From positions 1,116,001 through 1,180,000 of the forward strand of contig CM034129.1 in assembly GCA_019914995.1 (NCBI GenBank): a DNA stretch of 64,000 nt. The letters run 5' to 3'. Source of the DNA: Acanthochlamys bracteata (taxonomy: Eukaryota > Streptophyta > Magnoliopsida > Pandanales > Velloziaceae). Positions 55,310 to 64,000 of this stretch are shown piece by piece (position 1 is the first letter of the stretch; every line of letters begins with the position of its first letter). The notes under the pieces are model-generated. The model was not told where the DNA came from, ran no database searches, and saw nothing but the letters and a program-made list of their open reading frames with translations. The position numbers were made by a program, and so were the translations under genes.

Positions 55310-58300
55310 ATGGAGAAGATTGCCGTGGCCGTTCGACTCCGTCCATCCACTGCAGTTACCACAGTTGGGTCTCGGCAGTGGAGGATTGACGATAATCGAA
55401 TCTCTCTCCACCGTCCCGGCGGCTCTCCGATTCCTTTCTCCACCGTCAACTCCTTCGCCTTCGGTTCTCTCTCTAAATCTCTATGTAACCTCTCTGTTTC
55501 TTTGCTTGTTTAGAATACTAAAATGCATTATTTTGAATTTCAGATCATGTGTTTGATAAGGAATCGACAAACGGCGCCGTTTACGGCACAATTACTAGAC
55601 CTATCATCGACGCCGCCGTCCTTGGTTTTAATGGCAAGCTTTTTTACTTTTCTGTTTATTTTTTCTTTTCCTTTTGTATCTTTCTGAAGTTTAAAATTGA
55701 TTGATTTATCGATTGATGTGGTGCTTTTCTTTTGCAGGCTCGGCGTTTGCTTACGGGCAAACAAGCAGTGGGAAGACGTACACCATGAACGGATCTGAAA
55801 ATGATCCAGGAATTATTCCACTGTCCGTCAAAGACATATTTGAAAAAATTGAAATGGTGAAATTTTAGTTCTTCTTTTCTTAGTGTTTATAAGATCTGGT
55901 TTGTATTGGTATAAATATTCTAGTTTTGGATTTAAACGAAGTAGACAATTTTTTTAATTGGAGAAAAAAAAACCTTCTTTTGAATTACTTATTTGGGGAA
56001 TTGTTGTGCGTTTCTGCTACAGATAAGAGATAGAGAGTTTCTTATCCGAGTCTCCTACATGGAGATTTACAACGAAGAGATTAATGATTTGTTGTGCTTA
56101 GGGCACCAGAAGCTTCCCATCCATGAGAGCCTAGAGGTAATATGGTGATCACCTGGAGTTAAAATTGGGACATTGCATTAGAATGAATAATTATGAAGGT
56201 TTTCCTGTTGTTATACAGAGAGGAGTTTTTGTTGCAGGCCTTACGGAGGAAATTGTGAACAGTGCATCGCAGGTCTTCAAGCTCATCAAACTTGGGGAAG
56301 GTAGTCTTTTAGAAAATTTAGGTAGTGCATCGGGGAAAATGAGACAAACCGTGACCTTTGACTCCTTTTTTCTTAACAGAAAACCGCCATTTTGGGGAGA
56401 CAAATATGAATGCAAGGAGTAGCAGGTCGCACACCATATTCAGGATGGTATCAATTCTTTACAAACAGATTTCAGTTTCCCTTGTTTAGTTCAATATATG
56501 TACATATGAGAATGAAAATTCAGGTGATTGAGAGCAGTGCTAAGGATCCAGCTGATTCTGATGATGTCTCTACTGATGCCATTCGCGTGTCCGTTCTGGT
56601 CTGTGAAACTCTTACCGGACTTTTGGGGCTAGCTTTTAATGATAGCTTTCATGAATTTGGACATTGTTTTGATTTACAGAACTTGGTGGACTTGGCTGGG
56701 TCAGAACGTATAGCTAAGACTGGGGCTGATGGAGTACGTCTGAAGGAAGGGAAATATATTAACAAGAGCTTAATGGTTCTTGGTAATGTAATCAATAAGC
56801 TCAGTGAAGGGAAACAAAGGTATCTTGAAGCACTAGGACCGTATGTATAGAAGTTACGCAATAAAATTTACTCTGCATTATTGCATTGATGTTAGAATTG
56901 GAAAATGTCTGTTTAGATAAAAGGTTCCGTCCAAATTTAGAACTAAAATCCTCACATCAAGAACAATAACTACACAGGGCACATATTCCTTATCGCGACA
57001 GTAAACTGACACGGATACTCCAATCTGCTCTTGGAGGCAATGCTAAAACCTCAATAATTTGTACAGTTGCACCTGAGGAGGTATGTTTCACATGAAACAA
57101 CTAACTCCATTGTGATTAGTGTTCGGTTCATGTATGCGTTGTTTTTATTGTAGGTTCACATAGAGGAAACACGAGGGACACTGCAATTCGCTAGCAGAGC
57201 TAAAAGGATAACAAATTGTGCTCAAATTAATGAGGTTACTTTTTTCCCATTTTTGAACTTTAAATCAAAAGTATTATGTTTTATATTAGTTATATGGTCA
57301 TTGGTTCGCTAGTAGGAAGAAAGGTTTGTTAACATTGTTGTTGTTACTTGGCATTCATGGCACCAAGATTGTCAGAATTGGGATTTTATGTAGGATCGTA
57401 AAATCAGAATTTAAAGTAATATAGTAAGATCTTACTTATCGATAATTTTTTTAAAAAGTTATTTAGTACTTTTAAAATTTTATATAATGCTTATTAAAAT
57501 TGCTAAAAATTCTAAACATAAATATTTTTATATTTAATCTTATTGTAATAAATTAATAATGTTCATGTTTGTAGTTCAGATGAACTATATCATTAACAAT
57601 TTCTTATATTCATTTATCTCATTACCATAATTTTTACATATTATGTCATTATTTTACAAATGCATACTTATATAGTTATATCTATATCTAGAAAATTCAA
57701 GCTCTTATGTAATCAATCAATTAGGCGTCAATAAATCATCTTTATCGCTTCAAAATAAAAAGAAAAAAAATAATTTAAAATACCACCGTATAAAATAATT
57801 TTTTGATCCTATAGTAAACCCCTCACAAAATAAACCAAACACAACCGCACCTACCACAAACGAACAACGGATGTTCTCTACCTATTTTAGCTTCGTTCAA
57901 AATTTTCAAGAGCTCTCTTAATTCATGAAGATTTCTTATAAGTTGAAATCGTAAGATCGGAAGTAAGATCGGAATTTTAAGGATTTAGAATTAAGATCGG
58001 GATCTTACAAATTGAAAATAAGATTAAAATTTTGTATTAAGTAGGATCGTTTTGTTGATGTAAAATCATAAGATTTTAATATTTAAATGGGGATTTTAAC
58101 AACTATGCATGCCACCACTAACAAGGTATACTGTAGTCTGTCACAGCCAGATATGAAGCAGCTCTGAAAGCTACAAAGGACTTCTGTGTGGCGTTTGTGC
58201 CCTTTTATTTAAACATTATTAATGTTTTATCAAGTTTAAGGATGCTTATATTTTGGAGACGAGCTTGTCTGATTTTGTTTACCCAAGTAGTACTGCTTTC

Positions 58301-60277
58301 ATTGCTAATATATCAATCTTCCAATATTCCTCTTTGTAGATTTTAACTGATGCTGCACTCTTGAAAAGGCAAAAGCTTGAGATAGAAGAACTGCGAGAAA
58401 AGCTACAGGTCATGCCTTACCCAGTTTGTGGCAAACAGTTCTTTTTCGAAAATTACCTCTCAATAAACATGATATGTTTTTAGGGTTCACACTCTGAGTT
58501 GCTGGAGCAAGAAATATTAAAGCAACGGAATGATATGCTCAAGGTGTATATATTCTCTATATTCATCGTGTTATAATTAGATTTTAGATGTTTTTTAATT
58601 GTTAAATATTACCCTTTCATTTTGTCTTCCCATCCCCAGTCTGAAATGGCGCGAGAAATGTTGGCTGTTGAACTTCAAGAGGAGAAGAAACGCCGTGAAT
58701 CACTAGAAAACCATATCAGAGAACACCAGAAGAAAATAGAGATCCTTAGTGATTGTCTAAATAAGCATCAAAATTTAGCTAAGGTAATTTATGGTCGATT
58801 TTAGATATCACTTATGAAAGGTTCTGTGGTACTGGGCTTGAATTGGATATTCTTGTCAGTTCATATCATATATTTGAGAGTAAGCAGTTTCCATTTTTTG
58901 CACTTTTTGTACTTTAAATTAAGGTGCCCCAACTGTTTATATTGGAGAGGTCAACTGTTTAAATTTTGTAGGTGGGTTCTGCGGAAGTTCGTGGGAAAGG
59001 TGTTGATCAAGCTACTAAACCATCGGAAGAAGATGAATTTAGAACTCCCAACTTGAAATCTACTGGAACAAATTTCATTGCTAGGCGATCAAGCTATTCA
59101 AATGCAATCGACTCTAGTCCTATCCCCGATGCTTTTGGTAGTGTAGCAGATGAAGATCTGTGGATGAAATTGAACAAAGGTTGCACCACTGATCTTGATA
59201 TGCTTGTGATGACGCCTGATATGAGAAACGGGGGCTTTCCTTCACACAATGTCGATTCTGTAAGTACTGTTGTTCTGGTCTTGCTTTATACAAATGCTAT
59301 GGACGTAGTTTCTGGCATTATTCTCGGAAGTGTTGTTTGTCATATTGCTCTAGCCGATTGTAGTTTGCTTTCCATTGTAGTATGTCTATGAACCTAACCC
59401 TGCTGGCCAAAACATGGTAACATAGTCTCCCTCCTAGGACACTTATATACAAGCAGGAAGTACTGCTTTTACCTTCATGTTCAGAAATTTGAATTTTCAA
59501 GAGAGTCGCTCCAGTGATTCATATTTATGCAGCATTGACTCTCCAGAACATAACCGTTTCAAAGACATCTAAGGATGAGCCATGCACTTTCTGTCATTAT
59601 GTACAAACTATGGATGGTAATACCATATTGCCATGGCCCTATACAGCATGTATAGCAGCTTTTTACTTTTCATTAGTATCCTTTCTACCCGGCTTTATTG
59701 TAGTTTCAGAAACAGGTTATATTCATATTATACATGTTGCTTACGGTTCACAAATTACGTCTTGTTTGCTAAATGATGTGTAGTTGGAGAGTGTAAAATG
59801 ATTGATTAGGTTGCTTTTTACCTATGCTTCAACTTGTTGGAGTTTGTGGTCCAATTTTGCATATTTCTTGCAATTTAGGGACTACCTCAGGAAGCGACAG
59901 AGAGTAGTATGAATAGATGCAAAATCTTGGAGAATAAGCGCAACCAATACAAGGAAGAGCTTGTGTCTTCAAAGGAGCAGTCCAGCATGCTTGAGAGGGA
60001 GTGCAATCTTTTGAAAGAGGAAAATGCTTCACTCCTTGAAGCCCTTTACGCTTCTGAACAGAATGTTGAAGAGCTTAAAAGGGAAAAGGAGGCAGTTATG
60101 AAGGACTTGGATACTGAGAAGAAAAAGATGAAGGATCTTAAGGAAGAGATCCGGTTGTTCAGTTTGGCATTTGCTAAACGAGAGAACATGCTTACTTCAC
60201 TATATACTAAATCAAAGGCTATGGTTGAGAACCTTAAAAACTGTCAGCTTCCTGCAACAGAAGCTTTCGCCCTCTGA
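55310..60277 (+). CDS. KIN7N: kinesin motor protein, KIN-7N-like
   Basis: Fifteen exons: 55,310-55,463, 55,544-55,633, 55,738-55,856, 56,023-56,136, 56,219-56,300, 56,380-56,447, 56,524-56,598, 56,680-56,819, 56,978-57,080, 57,154-57,234, 58,340-58,408, 58,484-58,543, 58,640-58,783, 58,972-59,259 and 59,879-60,277. The frame is continuous for 661 residues. It is an N-terminal plus-end motor on microtubules: P-loop GQTSSGKT (88-95), switch I NARSSRSH (197-204), switch II DLAGSE (238-243) and [11 protein letters not shown] (283-293). The neck reads [20 protein letters not shown], followed by coiled coil. Sequence and start ([12 protein letters not shown]) closely follow KIN-7N of the CENP-E-like KIN-7 family. 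As I recall, Arabidopsis KIN-7N is about 820 residues, so the tail here is about 160 shorter, with loss between NVDS (529) and [10 protein letters not shown]. Intron 2 has a GC donor (AATG|GCAAGC). Intron 10 (1.1 kb) holds an AT-rich insertion. Confidence 0.93.
57365..58110. repeat. possible inserted element in kinesin intron 10
   Basis: This AT-rich stretch accounts for most of the unusually long intron. Its two ends carry related words in partly inverted arrangement (GGGATTTTATGTAGGATCGT on the left; GTAGGATCGTTTTG and GGGGATTTTAACAAC on the right), with several AAGATCGG(G/A)AT words inside. No ORF is present. It may be a non-autonomous element; the ends and target duplication are not defined. 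Confidence 0.35.
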
Positions 60278-60279
60278 TT

Positions 60280-61398
60280 CTGAATGAATTTTTCAGCTTG
60301 TTAACTTGCAGCTGATGAATTGGAAGATTCTTGCAACCTTCTTCCTTCCTATATAGTATTATTATTATGTTAGATTTTCTTGTTTTAATCCCTTCTTGGG
60401 AAATTGGTGGAACCTTAAAGCAAGCGTTTATAATTTCTTAATTGATTTGTGAGGACGTGTACATGGATGTACATGACTGCATACAATCTTTACTTGTTCA
60501 CTATTACATGATGGATGGGGATCAGTTTGATACAATTTGTTGCGATTTTGAATATGAATGTGATAAAACTTATGATTCGAGTCCTATCAGTGGGTTCTAT
60601 CGTTCTTTTGAAATTTTATGGTCTTTCTGTCTTCTGAATTCACCTGTGACTCTTCCTGCTAAGCAGATAAAGGAGGAATAGTAATTTTTTTAAAAGTCCA
60701 GGTTGAAACATTTCAGCACCATACATAGTATCAACTTCTAAAACTTGCAGGCAACTTGAACAGAAGATAATGCTGCTGCTATTCTTATGTTTGTCTTGTA
60801 CATTTCTTTGAGTGATGGAAACAATATGGTGCTCATCACTACTTGTTGAGATCAAGGGAGACATGAGTAGTGCAGTGACATTGAAGCATTGTGATTCTGC
60901 GAAGCCAATGAACTCCTTGTGAACATCTGCCAAACAAACAACCACCTGCAGAATCCCAACAACAAATCAGTTCAATCTTTTCTTACTTCCATCTCTTGTC
61001 ACCAACACACATGGGTACCCTTCGTTAGCTGACAAAATTGTGGGGACAAATTTGGAGGAGCAAATGCTTCAGACCCATATCATAGTATAAGTTCAGGTCT
61101 CATTACAACGTAATAAACTATTCCGTATCTGAATCTATATTAAATCAGGGATATGTTGGCTAAGTGTACTCCACATGTTTCCATTCATAAAAAGCCTTGC
61201 ATTTCATGAGAAGTTTACCATTCAGGCTTTTATCTATAGCTGGTAGGAGCTCATTCATGATTGAAGATTTGTTGTTGAAACCCATACATAAATGCACCAA
61301 AACTTCAAATGATGCCTGTTTGAGTTGCAAAACTTTTGAAGTTCTTTCATTGTGACTCCTTCTTAAACATTTCAGAGTTTCTCGAGTGAAGAAGGCAT
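60280..61398. other. kinesin 3' UTR and leader or promoter of the next gene
   Basis: No additional gene is supported. Open frames at 60,442-60,681 (+) and 60,640-60,945 (-) have no recognisable product. The 61,160-61,398 part is probably 5' UTR of the downstream gene. Confidence 0.45.
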
Positions 61399-62403
61399 AT
61401 GGCATCTTGTCACGAGTCATCGTATCAAGAGAGGAAATTGTTCGAGTTGCTTGAAGAACAACAAGAGCCATTTCTGTTAGATGTTTACCTTCTTGAGAGT
61501 GGTAACTCAGATAATCTCTTAAGAGTCCGGTCTTCGTCAAGCAGCTGTTTGCCTGGCAGTGCATGCAGAAGACTACTGAAGCTAAGCAGCCATGGGCTGA
61601 AGAGAAAAGGACGCACTTTGAAGTGTTTACTATCTAAGCTTTTGCAAGCCAAATTCCTTGTGAGAGCTTTCAATTTGGATTGCATCTCTGATTGCTTGCA
61701 TTACATGTGTAAGAAAGATCATATAGCGAAATTCACGCTGTTATCATCTTCATCATGTGTACTTGATCCAGAACTCAGTCCCAGTTCTGTTCTTGAGTTG
61801 CATTCTGATGGCTATTCCCCTCTTCATCATTCAAGTAAGTTCACTTTCAATAATTTTCAAAATTTGTTAAGAAATTAGCTGCAAAAGTTTACTCTTTTTG
61901 CTTTTCCATGATTAGATGAAGAAGAGATTTGGACAAATTCAACTGTTAGCACAGAAGGGATAACATCAACTTGTTCAAGTATGAATTCCTCAGAAGTTTC
62001 TTCATGGATGTTTCAACAGCTTCTTAAGTATGCCTATAATCAAACTCCTACTACAAAATTTACCAAGACCAGGAACTCTGGAGCAGACTTATCAAAGCAG
62101 CTCTTATCAGATTGCTCAAGAGAAGCAGAAGCTGGAATCTGGAGCTCATTATCAGAACCAGATTATGTTCCTGGAAGCACAAAGAAACTCGTAGACGAAC
62201 AAATTGATTGCTGGCAAAAGCAAAGAGTAAATATACGAAATATTGCAAACTTGACTAATGTTGAATTTACAAGGAGTAGAAGTGAGTGGTGCTGCGGTTG
62301 CCAATCTACGCAGGGGGAGATTGGATGTGTGATTGAAGCAATGGTGTTTGATGACATGAAAACTGAACTACTTCTAGATATGTTAGAATTTCATTGTACA
62401 TAA
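61399..62403 (+). CDS. DUF4378-like plant protein
   Basis: Two exons, 61,399-61,834 and 61,916-62,403 (TCAA|GTAAGT to GATTAG|ATGAAG, phase 1); 307 residues. The N-terminal segment ERKLFELLEEQQEPFLLDVY is followed by a basic region with SHGLKRKGRTLKCLLSKLLQ. Ser-rich linkers lead to a C-terminal part with KLVDEQIDCWQKQRVNIRNI and the closing IGCVIEAMVFDDMKTELLLD. The pattern I(G)xxIExxVFDDLxxExxxD at the very C-terminus is typical of plant DUF4378 proteins (TRM/LONGIFOLIA relatives and smaller members). Large members act on microtubule arrays; the role of small ones is unknown. The start is the first ATG in the frame. The gene follows the kinesin in tandem with about 1.1 kb between them. The family call is by pattern memory only. 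Confidence 0.72.
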
Positions 62404-62409
62404 ACAGAA

Positions 62410-63830
62410 ATTAAAAGATCCTTTTAATTTCCCTGAAATTCTGTTGAAATAAAATTTCATCGAACATGTGAAAAAAGATTGTTGAATTATAGTAGTAAGT
62501 AACACGGGCTGCTGCTGATTATTGTAATTGATTGCAAATGACATGGTTTAACATCAAGGGCTGCTGCTTGTCTCAGCTTAAGTTGGCAAAATTTGTCAGC
62601 TACTAATGTTTGATTCTTGTGTTTTATGTAAGAAACTAATTAATCAACAAGATGCATGTGTGTTTGTTTGAGTGTGGATTTTTATTAATGTTGTTAACGA
62701 TGACCATAAAACGCTCTATATGTCTGACAGGGAGAAAGACAAAAGTTTGATAGAAGTTCTCCTTTGTTAGAGAAGGGATTATAATAAATACATGAGAGAA
62801 AGCTTAGGATTAATATTAAAATGAATACAACAAGACTTTTATTTATGCCTGAAGAGTGTTAGTAAAACACTTAATTATCTTTTGTTATTATGTAAAATTA
62901 ACTATTAAAAACAAAAGTGATTGCAAAGGGTGTTTGGTCTAGTGTCTTATGGGGGAGGGGGGGCTTTGGGAGAATTATGGAATAAATTTTTTTAGAATAA
63001 AAAATATTTTTATTCTATTTCAATAAATAAATTTTATTATTTTAATCTAATATAATAAAAATAAATAATAAGAATATTTTACTAAATTAATATATTATTT
63101 TTTGGGTAAGCGTTACCAAATATTTTTTTATTTATTTGTCAAAATTAAACAAAAAGTGACTAAGTTATTAAGAAGTGAGTTTGTTAATGTAAATCTGTGA
63201 AAAGTAAAAGTAGAAAGTCATAAAAAAATTGACTTTTTGATTATAAAAAATTACTTCCTCATATAAGTAAATAAGTCTTTAGAGTACGAGAGGTTGTGAG
63301 TTAAATTCTCGGAATACCCCTTTGATTTCTATTTTATCTTTGCGTAATATGCTAATGGGCCGAAAAATTAAAAGCCCAGTTGACGAAGCCCAATACCATT
63401 TAATTTCCCGTTTTGTTTCAAGAGAATACTGTTCATCTTTGAGCTACTGAGTCTAATTCATTAGGTTTTTGTTTTAATCAAACAACAATTATTTCTTTTT
63501 GGAAGAAAATTTTAAAAAGGAAATTTAAAGTGCAGAAAAAAAATGTTCAAAACATGAATGATATTCAGAACAAGTTTAAAAAATCATTAGCAGTCTTTGA
63601 CAATGAAATGAAATGACTACTACTCTTATTTGAAGTAATTAACTTGATTGAAACTAACATGAATCAAAATAAAGGAGAAAATTTTCATTAATTCTCCTAA
63701 CATTCAATGAAATTGGACCGTGATCGAACTGATCAATCCATCCATGCTACACAGCTTCGTCTTCTTAATTTAGAGGGGGAAATTTTAAATTTAAGAGAAA
63801 AAAAAAAGGAAAGAAAACCGTGAAAATTTT
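62410..63830. other. intergenic region, no gene seen
   Basis: The first few hundred bases are probably 3' UTR. 62,970-63,240 is AT-rich. TGTGAGTTAAATTCTCGG at about 63,295 faintly resembles a polymerase III B-box region but no A box was found. Confidence 0.45.
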
Positions 63831-63834
63831 ATGA

Positions 63835-64000
63835 TCAAGGAGTTTGATCTGGAAGCTTTGTTGGAAGATTAACCATGGCATCATCTCTTACTTCAATCGA
63901 ACTCTTACTGTTGCAGCCATGGCGAAACAACAATCCACTACCCATCTTCATCTGCTTAATCATCTTCATCTTCTTGATAATAATGTTATTGTTATTAATA
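63835..64000 (-). CDS. possible C-terminal exon clipped by the window edge
   Basis: On the minus strand a frame enters from beyond the edge (KKMKMIKQMKMGSGLLFRHG), continues NSKSSIEVRDDAMVNLPTKL and ends PDQTP plus a stop at 63,835. Composition looks coding. The opposite strand is an alternative: an ATG at about 63,879 in good context (AACCATGGCA) opens MASSLTSIELLLLQPWRNNN followed by an Ile/Leu-rich stretch that could be a membrane anchor. The window ends before this can be decided. Confidence 0.35.
   Translation of the reverse strand, partial: INNNNIIIKKMKMIKQMKMGSGLLFRHGCNSKSSIEVRDDAMVNLPTKLPDQTP

Noticed and set aside
60640-60945. 101-codon minus-strand open frame antisense to the kinesin 3' region
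   Set aside because: No family match; probably chance in the 3' UTR.
61160-61564. 134-codon minus-strand open frame
   Set aside because: It overlaps the plus-strand DUF4378-like exon and its leader; a shadow frame.
63280-63330. Possible polymerase III B-box (TGTGAGTTAAATTCTCGG)
   Set aside because: No A box at suitable distance upstream and no tRNA-like fold.

Overview
The window is nuclear DNA of a flowering plant, most likely a eudicot. Genes are split by AT-rich GT-AG introns, intergenic DNA is extremely AT-rich, and several families are plant-specific (phytosulfokine, VQ, KIN-7N, plant GT14). The species cannot be named from the sequence. There is no operon structure; genes are independent and lie on both strands.

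Layout, left to right. 0-3.1 kb: AT-rich intergenic DNA. 3.1-4.0 kb (+): single-exon ELO/HOS3-like membrane protein. 6-12.6 kb (-): a long decayed copy of a PLAA/DOA1 (UFD3) gene with WD40 and PUL remnants. 13.2-14.5 kb (-): a decayed MRS2/CorA magnesium-transporter copy on the same strand. 15.9-18.6 kb (-): intact two-exon GT14 glycosyltransferase. 21.3-21.8 kb (-): small plant protein of unknown function. 24.5-24.9 kb (+): VQ-motif protein with a palindromic double W-box upstream. 25.7-28.7 kb (+): BSD-domain protein. 29.2-29.4 kb and 30.8-31.3 kb (-): a small basic protein and a secreted glycine-/cysteine-rich protein. 34.5-36.8 kb (-): a 53-residue single-pass microprotein split by a 2.2 kb intron that holds a MITE. 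37.0-37.4 kb (-): a fragment. 40.15-40.77 kb (-): phytosulfokine precursor with an intact YIYTQ core. 42.4-44.6 kb: a composite element carrying pieces of three host genes, one of them from the GT14 gene at 18 kb. 45.3-46.1 kb: a TRIM (short LTR element) nested inside an AT-rich element. 48.7-49.0 kb (+): small acidic-tailed protein. 53.2-53.6 kb (+): group-S-like bZIP. 55.3-60.3 kb (+): 15-exon KIN-7N-like kinesin with one GC-AG intron. 61.4-62.4 kb (+): two-exon DUF4378-like protein. The right edge may clip another gene.

The genes do not form a pathway. Themes are plant signalling and regulation (PSK, VQ, bZIP), wall or secretory functions (GT14, glycine-rich protein), cytokinesis or chromosome motility (kinesin), and heavy remodelling by small non-autonomous elements. 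I saw no CRISPR, prokaryotic or viral system. The most unusual structures are the gene-fragment-carrying element, the nested TRIM, the two adjacent decayed host genes, and the microprotein whose coding exons are too short to stand out as ORFs. Exon limits were read by eye from splice consensus, frame continuity and remembered family sequences; no alignment was run.
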